Origin: Bacteroidales bacterium UBA6445
Lineage (GTDB): Bacteria; Bacteroidota; Bacteroidia; Bacteroidales; UBA932
Assembly: GCA_002439585.1 (NCBI GenBank)
Contig: DJOF01000008.1
Location: forward strand, 62,001 to 126,000
DNA: 64,000 bases
Direction: 5' to 3'
Shown: one piece after another, positions 1 through 7,562 of the stretch
Layout of the letters: each line of letters starts with the position of its first letter
Position numbering within the stretch: the first letter of the stretch is position 1
The notes under the pieces: generated by a model
What the model was told of the DNA's origin: nothing
Database searches by the model: none
The model's input: only the letters and a program-made list of their open reading frames with translations
Translations under genes and position numbers: made by a program

Positions 1-2
1 TA

Positions 3-800
3 ATGATGATAACGGTCCACAATCTGACAAAGAGTTTTGATGGCAAGCCTGTGCTTAAAGGCGTGTCAATGTCATTTCTTCCGGGCAAATGCAATATGCT
101 CATCGGTGCCAGCGGCTCTGGTAAGACAGTCTTGCTTAACATGCTGATAGGACTGATAGCTCCGGATAGCGGGGAGATTATGTATGGAGATCAGGTATTT
201 ACAAAAATGTCTGAATACGAGAAGAAAAGGTTGCATCAGAAGATAGGTGTCCTTTTCCAAGGTAGTGCTCTATTTGACTTCAGGACAGTGTTGGGCAATA
301 TAATGTTCCCGATGGATTTCCTTACCAACTGGAGCGAGAAAGAGAAAGTGGAGAGGGCTCGTTATCTTTTAGATAAGGTCAATGTGCGTGATTCCGAGGA
401 TAAGTATCCGAGCGAACTGTCAGGCGGAATGCAGAAGAGAGTAGGAATCGCCAGGGCAATAGCTCTCAATCCTTCATTCCTATTTTGTGACGAGCCTAAT
501 TCAGGACTTGACCCTGAGACTTCCATCGTGATAGATCGGCTCATCAGTTCTATTACTAAAGAATTCGGAATTACCACAATCATGAACACTCATGACATGA
601 ATTCCATGCTTGAGATAGGGGACAATATCGGATTCCTTCACAACGGAACTATTTTGTGGGAGGGAGACAGGCATTCTATATTGTACTCGGACTGTCAGCC
701 TCTTATAGAGTTTCTTAGTGCCAACACATTGGCCCGTAATATAATAAATGATACAAGGCATGGCCGTAGCTCGCTTGGAGGGCCGACTGCCAATCTGTAA
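3..800 (+). CDS. mlaF: Mla-type phospholipid transport ABC ATPase
   Basis: Cytoplasmic ATPase subunit of an ABC importer of the MlaF/Ttg2A family, which moves phospholipids between the two membranes. Seen: Walker A GASGSGKT at residues 35-42, Q-loop at Q86, signature LSGGM at 139-143, Walker B LFCDEP at 160-165, and the NSGLDP stretch that is typical of MlaF-like ATPases. Length (265 aa) fits the family. The first bases read TAATG, so the start probably overlaps the stop of an upstream gene outside the window; by family habit that would be the MlaE permease. Two consecutive ATG codons (3 and 6) are possible starts. Convergent with ispE, 27 nt downstream. Confidence 0.85.
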   Translation: MMITVHNLTKSFDGKPVLKGVSMSFLPGKCNMLIGASGSGKTVLLNMLIGLIAPDSGEIMYGDQVFTKMSEYEKKRLHQKIGVLFQGSALFDFRTVLGNIMFPMDFLTNWSEKEKVERARYLLDKVNVRDSEDKYPSELSGGMQKRVGIARAIALNPSFLFCDEPNSGLDPETSIVIDRLISSITKEFGITTIMNTHDMNSMLEIGDNIGFLHNGTILWEGDRHSILYSDCQPLIEFLSANTLARNIINDTRHGRSSLGGPTANL

Positions 801-827
801 CTCTGACTGCAATAGACTTCCGTTTAC

Positions 828-1763
828 TTAGTCAATAGGGTAGAGAGCAAATATAGCAGAGCCGCTTCCTGACATAGAAGCATAGATAGCTCCGGAGTCG
901 TATAGAGAGTCCTTTATTGCACGAAGTTCAGGATGTTTCAGAAATACGCTTTCTTCAAAATCATTGCTTATCGCCTCTCGCCATCTCTCGACAGGAAGTC
1001 TGAGAGCATCTTCAAGCGGGATCGGTGGAAGGTGTGGCACTATTCCCTCATAAGCTTCTTTTGTTGACACATGTATGCCTTCGGGAACTACTATCTTGAG
1101 TTCATAATTCTTTGAGCATGCGTCGTTGTTAAGGTTATGGCTATTGTCTGTACTAAGGGAGTTGTCAGTTGCTGCTTTCTCGTAGATATTGACAGGCATT
1201 GCGTATGGAGTCAGCAGTTCTCCTCTTCCTTTGCCTATCATAGGTGAGTCTTCAATGAAGAATGCACAGTCACTTCCGGCTTTCGCTGCCAACGTCCTAA
1301 GTTGTTCTTTTGACAGTCCAAGTCCGAATAGATTGGAAAGCATCATCATGCAATAAGCCCCGTCTGCAGAGCCGCCTCCCAGTCCGGCTCCGACCGGAGA
1401 GAGTTTCTCAAGGTATATCTTGACTGCGGGTAGGCTGAATCTTCTGTCAAGTAGTCTATATGCCTTGACAGTAAGGTCCTGAAGTACGTCCCAGTTCACG
1501 CCCTCAGCTCGTGCTACAGTTATCATCACCTTCCCGTCAGGTGATATGGCCTGCCTCAAGGTTGGGGATTTGTCATCAGAAGCATCGTATCTTGCCAACA
1601 TTGAAGCTGAGGTGCGGCTGTAATCGTCTCCCGCAATGATCTCAAGTATATCGGAGTATTGGTGCGAGGGGAAAAACAGAGTCTCAATGTCGTGGTATCC
1701 GTCATTCCTCTTACGCAGGATATTCAGTCCTATATTTATCTTGACATGTGGGCGTGTTATCAT
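828..1763 (-). CDS. ispE: 4-diphosphocytidyl-2-C-methyl-D-erythritol kinase
   Basis: GHMP kinase that phosphorylates CDP-ME in the non-mevalonate isoprenoid pathway; ispH of the same pathway lies at 24255-25181. Seen: K8 in the N-terminal KxN motif, the ATP-binding glycine-rich loop (P123 to A134, VGAGLGGGS), the GSDCAFF segment with the presumed catalytic D165, and the C-terminal GSGSA motif. Start taken at the ATG at 1763; an in-frame TTG further upstream lies within the predicted -7 box and would extend the protein without homology. Odd: residues about 191-219 form a low-complexity N/S/D-rich insertion. Divergent from tsaE. Confidence 0.9.
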   Translation of the reverse strand: MITRPHVKINIGLNILRKRNDGYHDIETLFFPSHQYSDILEIIAGDDYSRTSASMLARYDASDDKSPTLRQAISPDGKVMITVARAEGVNWDVLQDLTVKAYRLLDRRFSLPAVKIYLEKLSPVGAGLGGGSADGAYCMMMLSNLFGLGLSKEQLRTLAAKAGSDCAFFIEDSPMIGKGRGELLTPYAMPVNIYEKAATDNSLSTDNSHNLNNDACSKNYELKIVVPEGIHVSTKEAYEGIVPHLPPIPLEDALRLPVERWREAISNDFEESVFLKHPELRAIKDSLYDSGAIYASMSGSGSAIFALYPID

Positions 1764-1784
1764 ATCGCAGTCATAATATGGCTG

Positions 1785-1792
1785 CAAACATA
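1785..1792 (-). promoter_or_regulatory. ispE promoter -7 box
   Basis: On the minus strand this reads TATGTTTG, an exact match to the Bacteroidetes -7 consensus TAnnTTTG. No TTTG lies at the expected -33 distance. It places the transcript start a few bases upstream of the ispE ATG at 1763 and supports that start over the upstream TTG. Confidence 0.5.
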
Positions 1793-1814
1793 GTCATAAT
1801 TCGTGTATTTTAAG

Positions 1815-1822
1815 TATGTTTG
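1815..1822 (+). promoter_or_regulatory. tsaE promoter -7 box
   Basis: TATGTTTG matches TAnnTTTG, 19 nt before the tsaE ATG. It is the mirror image of the ispE -7 box: TGCAAACATA and TATGTTTGCA form a 10-bp inverted repeat with a 22-nt spacer. A -33 TTTG is not visible. Confidence 0.5.
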
Positions 1823-1841
1823 CAGGGGTAAATGACATAGT

Positions 1842-2267
1842 ATGAGACATGAGATAAAGATAAATTCACTCAAGGATATTGACAATGCCGCTATTGACTT
1901 TTTGAAAAAGACACAAGGACATAAGATCATAGCATTTTATGCTCCGATGGGCGCTGGCAAGACTACTTTCATATCCGCTGTATGCAGGGCTCTTGGCGTA
2001 AGGGAAGATGCTGTAAGTTCCCCTACTTTTGCGATCGTCAACGAATATAGAGCCGAAGGCGGAGAGCCTCTATATCATTTTGATTTTTACCGTATCTCAA
2101 AGGACGAAGAGGCCTATGATATAGGGTTTTTCGACTATGTGGACAGCGGAAAACTCTGTCTTATAGAGTGGCCTGAAAATATTGAGAACCTGTTGCCGGA
2201 AGAGACACTCAGGGTCAGTATCAAAGTTCTTCCTGACGGTTCCAGATCTGTGGAGTGGACTGACTAA
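1842..2267 (+). CDS. tsaE: tRNA t6A biosynthesis ATPase TsaE
   Basis: P-loop ATPase of the TsaBDE complex that installs the threonylcarbamoyl group on A37 of ANN-decoding tRNAs. Seen: Walker A around residues 36-42 (MGAGKTT), the SPTF segment at 60-63, HFDFYR at 79-84 and LIEWPE at 107-112, all diagnostic for the family; 141 aa is the usual length. The partner gene tsaB is in this window at 49954-50649. Convergent with the downstream lipoprotein gene, with only 5 nt between stops. Confidence 0.93.
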   Translation: MRHEIKINSLKDIDNAAIDFLKKTQGHKIIAFYAPMGAGKTTFISAVCRALGVREDAVSSPTFAIVNEYRAEGGEPLYHFDFYRISKDEEAYDIGFFDYVDSGKLCLIEWPENIENLLPEETLRVSIKVLPDGSRSVEWTD

Positions 2268-2272
2268 CATCT

Positions 2273-3553
2273 CTATTCTTTTCTTGAGATTCCGACTTTG
2301 ATAGAGGATATATAGCCGTTGATGTGCAGTGTGTCAGCCTTGTCGTTTCGTGTGACAATGGGTGGCTTGCCGCTTTCACGCGATGACATTCCTGTGTAGA
2401 AAGTGTGCCCTTTGAGAACGCTACATCCGAGGCTCATGACACAGTATTCTCCCTTGGGGTTGTAAGCGCAATGGTGAGCGTCTCCCATGTATACGGCACC
2501 CAATATGACATCCCGTTTGTCAACGTATACGAAGGCATGTCCCCTTTCGTCCACATGAAAGGTGATAATCCTTTCCCCATCCCGTGTGCGCAATATTGTG
2601 CGCTTGTCAATGTCCCAAAGGATGGATGATACGTCCTTCCAGGCAGAGAATGTGAGATCTGCACTAAGACAGATCTTGTCTTCATGCCATAGCAGGCGAC
2701 AGTTGCCTATATTTTCAGAATGGTTGGCGTTGAACTCTACTGTCTTACCTTTGCGGTATAGGATTGGTGCTCCGAGTTGGCCGTTTCTTCCGGCAGCAAT
2801 ATAGGTCTCTCCTTCTATTATCCTCATGTCGAAGACGGCATTTATCTCCGGGTCAGTTTCTATGGTTTCAGCTTTCCCGTTGCGAACGGAATAGCATACG
2901 TACCGGTCTCCACTTGCAGAAGAAAACCTGACACAGAAAAAGAACACTATATCCTCTCCGTCCATGCTGAGAGCACCGCTTTCGCATGATGGGTCAGGCA
3001 GTCTGCCTATGACACTACCTTCATTGTGCGTATACAGAACTTCTCCGTTACGCCGGTAAGACAAGCCTTGGCCGGATCTGTTCTGTCCGAGTGTATAGAT
3101 TCCATCTTCGCGGACTAGAAACCCTATAATCATCTCACGTCCGTTATATCGGAAAAGCTCAGTTCCATTTCTAGATATTATTGTTTCTGTTGAAGTGGAA
3201 TAGTCGGTATATAGATTGCCCCCTATAAGCCTGTGCATGTCCGCAGATGAAGCCACATTGTTGTTGTGTCCACCTTGAATTGATATAATCTTGATACCGT
3301 TCTTGTATGCGCATACTTTGAAGTCGGCAGTCTCACCAGCTTCATCATGCTGCCAGTCGTAGCCCTCTGCAAATTCTACGGTAGTGAGATATATTGTAGT
3401 GTCTGCCATTCCAGTGGCAAGGCTGTCCAGACCCTTCTTTTCGCTGTCTTTCTTCCTGCTTAAGTTGCGTGGGTTTCTTATGAGGTCGTTGTCTGTAAGG
3501 CTGCAGCCGCATGATATGGCAGCGATAACAAGGAGAATAGTTGTCGTTCTCAT
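2273..3553 (-). CDS. Predicted lipoprotein, unknown function
   Basis: 426 aa. An N-terminal hydrophobic signal (about residues 4-14) ends in an SCGC stretch with cysteines at 15 and 17, consistent with a type II signal peptide, so the mature protein is probably a periplasm-facing or surface lipoprotein. The body contains recurring short beta-type motifs with NG/DG turns (for example SRNGTELFRYNG, YRRNGEVLY, YRKGKTVEF), which suggests a propeller-like beta fold; that is inference. No catalytic motif recognised. The 164-bp inverted-end repeat begins 4 bp upstream of its ATG, so its leader is at least partly made by that repeat. Confidence 0.75.
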   Translation of the reverse strand: MRTTTILLVIAAISCGCSLTDNDLIRNPRNLSRKKDSEKKGLDSLATGMADTTIYLTTVEFAEGYDWQHDEAGETADFKVCAYKNGIKIISIQGGHNNNVASSADMHRLIGGNLYTDYSTSTETIISRNGTELFRYNGREMIIGFLVREDGIYTLGQNRSGQGLSYRRNGEVLYTHNEGSVIGRLPDPSCESGALSMDGEDIVFFFCVRFSSASGDRYVCYSVRNGKAETIETDPEINAVFDMRIIEGETYIAAGRNGQLGAPILYRKGKTVEFNANHSENIGNCRLLWHEDKICLSADLTFSAWKDVSSILWDIDKRTILRTRDGERIITFHVDERGHAFVYVDKRDVILGAVYMGDAHHCAYNPKGEYCVMSLGCSVLKGHTFYTGMSSRESGKPPIVTRNDKADTLHINGYISSIKVGISRKE

Positions 3554-3557
3554 GGTT

Positions 3558-3721
3558 AGAAGCTGTTTTGAAATGTTTCGTCTCTTCTCTTATGGCCCTT
3601 TTCGGCCATTTTTCATCTTTGTCATCAGTCGAGTACCTCCAGTACACTCCTTCTTCCAAAGTCGAGGCTGCCTCGAAAAATCCTCATAATAAAATTCGGG
3701 TATCATTTCAAAACAGCTTCT
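3558..3721. repeat. 164-bp element with 18-bp inverted ends
   Basis: Perfect 18-bp terminal inverted repeats: 3558-3575 (AGAAGCTGTTTTGAAATG) and its reverse complement at 3704-3721. The left ~50 bp recurs in inverted orientation at 47063-47111 with about three mismatches. The element has no transposase and is MITE-like in form. No flanking target-site duplication is obvious. It fills about half of the 321-bp gap between the lipoprotein and the beta-barrel gene. The rest (3722-3874) holds only a short AT-rich palindrome (CTATTTAAAAATAG near 3827-3840) and no promoter I can support. Confidence 0.7.
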
Positions 3722-3874
3722 TGGTCTTTTTGCCGCAAGAACGGTATTATTTCCGAATCAGCAAAGGCTGTTGGCTGTATTTTGACAGGAGTCGCCGACA
3801 GAAAAATATGATTTTTGTGTAGCCTTCCTATTTAAAAATAGTTTTGTCTTGATAGATTCGTAAACGTGGTCCTT

Positions 3875-5158
3875 CTAAATACCGATGCGAAGTCCTATCT
3901 CGAAGTTCATCATGAACGGCTGTTGAGTACGTATACTGACAGGTTGGTCGCAATCGAAGAAATACTGGAATCCTGGGTTTATATAGATTCCGAGGTCTTT
4001 GACGATATTGAATTCTACCCCGAGTCCAGCTCCAGCGGAGAGTTGTACGCCTTTTACATCTTCGTGGTGGACAATGTCTTTGTCACTACCATTGATCCTG
4101 AATTTGTTGGATACCGCCCTTTCTATGCTGCCTCCCGCATAGGCGTACAGACGAGTGCGCTTTCCTTTGAGAAGGTCATAATAGGCATTTACTGGAATTC
4201 CGATGTAATGGATTGTATGTCTTATGTCTTCACTAGAGCGGGAATCAACCATCTTACCATCTTCATATCTTGTATAGACTCCAGCGAAACTTCTTTGGAG
4301 CATAGTATAGGTTAGTCCGGTATTGATCCCCCATCTCTTTCCGAGTTCGATTCTGGTCCCGACTCCAAAAGTTACAGGGATAGAATAGGAGGATTCCGAA
4401 CCGGTCTGACGTAGGATAGTGGCGTCCTGCAGATTGCCTGAAGACAAGTAGCTTGTTCTTGAACCTAATGAGGAAGCTTCTCCGTTGCTTGACACATTTC
4501 CGCCTATCACAATCGAGACGTGAGACTCTCTTCCCTTATCGTTGTCGTCGGGAAATTGTCCGAACTCGTCCCGTAAGATATTATCGTCATCTTCTGTAAC
4601 CGACTCTTTGTCCGGTCTATCTGCTGAGGACGCTCCTGATGATACTTTGTCTTCTCCTGACTTTGTGCCTCCGTCCTTTATGCTGGGCTCATTATCGGAA
4701 GCGTCACTCGTCCTCTCATTGGAATATGTCTGTTCTGTGGCGTCAACCAATTCTGTGTATCTGTTGGAATCACCGATATTTCTGTCTTCTGCAAGAATTG
4801 AGTTGTTATGATTTGAGGCTGCAATTATATCTCCATTATTGGCTGGAATGCTTACAATGCCATCTGCATTTTCAGATGCCGGGGTAGTCTCGGAAGTCTC
4901 TTGCATGGCAGCCATTCTTTGCTCTTCGTATTTAGGATGATCTGTCCAAAGGATGACCCCGAGAGTTATGGCAGCTGCAGTTGTAGCCGCGGCCGTCCAC
5001 TTTAGGATGCGGAGCAACGGAGCAACGATTCGTAGCCTCCCACTGTCAAGGGTTGCGAACAGCCGCTCTTCCACAAATGGTGGTACGGGCTCTTCCATAT
5101 CTTCAATCAGGTCTCGAACCTGTTGGTCGAATATTTTATCTTTATCGCTCTCTTGCAT
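3875..5158 (-). CDS. Membrane-anchored outer-membrane beta-barrel protein, anti-sigma candidate
   Basis: 427 aa in three parts. Residues 1-48 are short, charged and helical, cytoplasmic by topology and reminiscent of the sigma-binding tail of anti-sigma factors. Residues about 51-71 (ILKWTAAATTAAAITLGVIL) are a transmembrane helix. Residues about 75-240 are a low-complexity S/D/E/N-rich linker. From about 255 to the end alternating hydrophobic/aromatic strands (for example FGVGTRIEL, WGINTGLTY, FEIGLRIGI) form a predicted OmpX/PorT-like barrel. There is no N-terminal signal peptidase site. The start overlaps the end of the ECF sigma gene by 17 nt, so the two are co-translated. Role as regulator of that sigma factor is inferred from context. 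Confidence 0.8.
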   Translation of the reverse strand: MQESDKDKIFDQQVRDLIEDMEEPVPPFVEERLFATLDSGRLRIVAPLLRILKWTAAATTAAAITLGVILWTDHPKYEEQRMAAMQETSETTPASENADGIVSIPANNGDIIAASNHNNSILAEDRNIGDSNRYTELVDATEQTYSNERTSDASDNEPSIKDGGTKSGEDKVSSGASSADRPDKESVTEDDDNILRDEFGQFPDDNDKGRESHVSIVIGGNVSSNGEASSLGSRTSYLSSGNLQDATILRQTGSESSYSIPVTFGVGTRIELGKRWGINTGLTYTMLQRSFAGVYTRYEDGKMVDSRSSEDIRHTIHYIGIPVNAYYDLLKGKRTRLYAYAGGSIERAVSNKFRINGSDKDIVHHEDVKGVQLSAGAGLGVEFNIVKDLGIYINPGFQYFFDCDQPVSIRTQQPFMMNFEIGLRIGI

Positions 5159-5693
5159 CTCTGATCTTCTTTATCCGCTCCTGCAGCATGGCTCGGGCTC
5201 TGTTGAGGCGAGACCGGGAAGCAACACTGCTTATCCCGAGAGTCTCGGCGATATCATTGTGCGAATATCCTTCTATTGCGTACATGTTAAATATAGTCCT
5301 GTAGCAGGTTGGAAGAGAGGCTATCTGACGAAGAAGCTCCTTGTATCCTATATCCTGCACTGGGCATGGCTCATCACTTGTCATCCAGTCAGCGTTGTCA
5401 AGGCTGTCACTCATCTTGAGGGCATCATTTTTCCTTAATGACATAAGTGCCGTGTTGATGAAGATCCTCTTTGCCCAACCCTCAAATGACCCTTTGTCGG
5501 AGAAAGTCTCTATCTTTGAGAATAAGGTCACAAACCCATCCTGAAGTACGTCCTCAGCCGCGGTACGGTCGCCCATATATCTGACGCAAATTGCAAACAT
5601 TTTGGGGGACAGAAGCCTGTAGAGCTCTCTCTGTGCGCTTCTGTCGCCTGATTTGCAATGCGTTATAATGTCATCATATATTGGCGTATTCAT
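5142..5693 (-). CDS. ECF-type RNA polymerase sigma factor
   Basis: 183-aa sigma-70 family protein of the extracytoplasmic-function group. Seen: region 2 across about residues 20-95 (core-binding and -10 recognition, with the AAEDVLQDGFVTLF segment) and region 4 across about 115-175 (LPTCYRTIFNMYAIEGYSHNDIAETLGIS, a helix-turn-helix). Region 3 is absent, as expected for ECF sigmas. The next gene overlaps it by 17 nt and encodes the membrane-anchored barrel protein, its probable regulator. No housekeeping TAnnTTTG box was seen upstream, which would fit autoregulation, but I could not define its own promoter. Confidence 0.93.
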   Translation of the reverse strand: MNTPIYDDIITHCKSGDRSAQRELYRLLSPKMFAICVRYMGDRTAAEDVLQDGFVTLFSKIETFSDKGSFEGWAKRIFINTALMSLRKNDALKMSDSLDNADWMTSDEPCPVQDIGYKELLRQIASLPTCYRTIFNMYAIEGYSHNDIAETLGISSVASRSRLNRARAMLQERIKKIRDARER

Positions 5694-5807
5694 GGCTGTA
5701 GGCTATATCCCACACGCTTTCCACATATATAGATGCGTAACGTGCAGGAATTGTTGCATGATTTTGCGTATTTCCTTGAGTCTGCAGATTGTACTGCATG
5801 TCTAAAT

Positions 5808-5851
5808 AGTGAATTTAGTATTAATTTTGCATATGGGTACTAAAATTCACT
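5808..5851. promoter_or_regulatory. Inverted repeat around the TPR-gene promoter
   Basis: AGTGAATTTAGTA (5808-5820) and TACTAAAATTCACT (5838-5851) are reverse complements apart from one extra A. Between them lies TAATTTTG (5822-5829), a match to TAnnTTTG, and the ATG follows at 5856. The left arm sits upstream of the -7 box and would not be in the RNA, so an operator is more likely than an RNA hairpin. Confidence 0.45.
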
Positions 5852-5855
5852 GAAT

Positions 5856-7562
5856 ATGCGATATCTATATACTGTTGTCATTTGTCTGTATCTGTCTGTA
5901 TGCGGACTTTTGGCTCAGAATGAGGCTGGGGATTCAAGATTTGAAAAGATAGCTCCAAAAGGAGTCAAGGTGACCGAGTCTGAAGACTCACATATCATCG
6001 ATGCGGTACAGTTCTATGAGTCCGGCCAGTATGAGCAGGCAATCAAGATTTTGACTAAACTTATAGCAGATGATTCAGAAAATGATGCAGCATATTATTA
6101 TCGGAGTCTTGCCGAGATAGCTATCAACAGACTTGCGGAAGGCGAGGCTGACCTTAAGAAGGCTTCAACAATTGACCCGCATAACTTCTGGTACAGGTAT
6201 TCGTTGGCAAATTACTATGCCGTAACCGGTAAGGAAGAGCTGACGATAGACATTTATAACACTCTGCTCCGGGATTATCCAAAGAAGACGGATCTGTATT
6301 ATGGTCTTGCCAATCTGTATATCAAGCAGGGCCAGTTGGACAAGGCTTTGGAGATGATTTCCTCAATAGAGGAACAGTTCGGGAAGAGCGATGCGACGGT
6401 TATGAACAAGTTCAGCATTCTTAGGCAGGCCGGTAAGTCTGAAGAGGCATATAAGGAGTTGGAAAACTATAATAAGGAATATTCTTCGCCTCAAGTCCTT
6501 ACTATGCTTGGAGATTATGAGATGGGATTGTATGCCGATTCGACAGCGCTCAGATATTATGACGAGGCTCTTGCTCTTGACGGGGATTTCGCGCCTGCGA
6601 TCTTAGGCAAGGCTGAGGTATACAGGATGACTAGGAAATATCCTGATTATTTCGCAATGCTATATGAACTAGTCTCTGACAGAAACGTTCCCGCTGGACC
6701 TAAGTCGGATTATCTTCAGGCCTTGGTCAAGGAATCAGATCCGAGGTTCATATCTTCATTCATGTCTCAATTGGACAATGTCTATGAGATGGCACTGGAG
6801 GTGCATCCGAATGATTCGACAATGCTTTCTTGTGCAGGTTTGTATTATTTCCTTACAGGAAGAAAGGATAAGTCAGCGAGTATCTTCCACCAGCTAATGA
6901 ACGAATACCCTGAGAGTCAAGATGCTGTGGCAAATTATATACAGATACTTGTATATAGTCAGGACTGGCATAAAGTCGTTGAAGCCAGCGATTCGGCTTT
7001 TGCCAAATTTCCCTCCCAACCAGCATTTCTCGAATATGCCAGCATAGCGCAGTATCAGTTGAAGAACTACAGTGCTGTCATTGCCAATTGTGAGAAGGCA
7101 ATCAAGACTGCCCCTGGGGATAGTGCCGTGGCTGTATCTTCACTTACCCAGATGGCTGATATGTACCATCTTCTTGGAGAGTCTGAAAAAGCATACAAGG
7201 CATATGATAAGGTCCTTAAGATAGCTCCTGATTATGCCCCGGCGCTTAACAATTATGCGTATTATCTGTCAGAGTCTGGTAAGAAGCTTAAGAAGGCCTA
7301 TGCCATGAGCAAGAAGACAGTAGAGGTTGAGCCAGACAATGCCACGTATCTCGATACTTTTGGTTGGATTCTGTATCTTCAGGGCAAGCCTTTAGAGGCC
7401 AAGCCTTTCTTCAAGCATGCAATGCTGTATGGCGGTAAGGATAGCGCAGTAGTGATGGAGCATTATGCAGCAGTCCTTGAAGCTCTTGGAGAAGTGGATC
7501 TTGCCAAGGTGTACCGTAAGCAGGCTGAAGCAAAACGTGCAGAGAACGGTGATGATGAATAA
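5856..7562 (+). CDS. Secreted tetratricopeptide-repeat protein
   Basis: 568 aa. Signal peptide at residues 1-20 ending around LLAQ; the rest is a long array of TPR units (for example QYEQAIKILTKLIADD, DKALEMISSIEEQF, PDYAPALNNYAYYLSESGK near the C-terminus). TPR arrays are protein-protein scaffolds; no enzyme domain is visible. Its last codons overlap the start of the next gene (EnvC-like), giving translational coupling and suggesting a joint role in envelope or peptidoglycan assembly. In Bacteroidetes such TPR proteins commonly sit beside M23/EnvC genes. Confidence 0.88.
   Translation: MRYLYTVVICLYLSVCGLLAQNEAGDSRFEKIAPKGVKVTESEDSHIIDAVQFYESGQYEQAIKILTKLIADDSENDAAYYYRSLAEIAINRLAEGEADLKKASTIDPHNFWYRYSLANYYAVTGKEELTIDIYNTLLRDYPKKTDLYYGLANLYIKQGQLDKALEMISSIEEQFGKSDATVMNKFSILRQAGKSEEAYKELENYNKEYSSPQVLTMLGDYEMGLYADSTALRYYDEALALDGDFAPAILGKAEVYRMTRKYPDYFAMLYELVSDRNVPAGPKSDYLQALVKESDPRFISSFMSQLDNVYEMALEVHPNDSTMLSCAGLYYFLTGRKDKSASIFHQLMNEYPESQDAVANYIQILVYSQDWHKVVEASDSAFAKFPSQPAFLEYASIAQYQLKNYSAVIANCEKAIKTAPGDSAVAVSSLTQMADMYHLLGESEKAYKAYDKVLKIAPDYAPALNNYAYYLSESGKKLKKAYAMSKKTVEVEPDNATYLDTFGWILYLQGKPLEAKPFFKHAMLYGGKDSAVVMEHYAAVLEALGEVDLAKVYRKQAEAKRAENGDDE

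Noticed and set aside
3345..3659. 104-codon minus-strand frame through the repeat element
   Set aside because: It comes from read-through of the repeat into the lipoprotein gene in the wrong frame.
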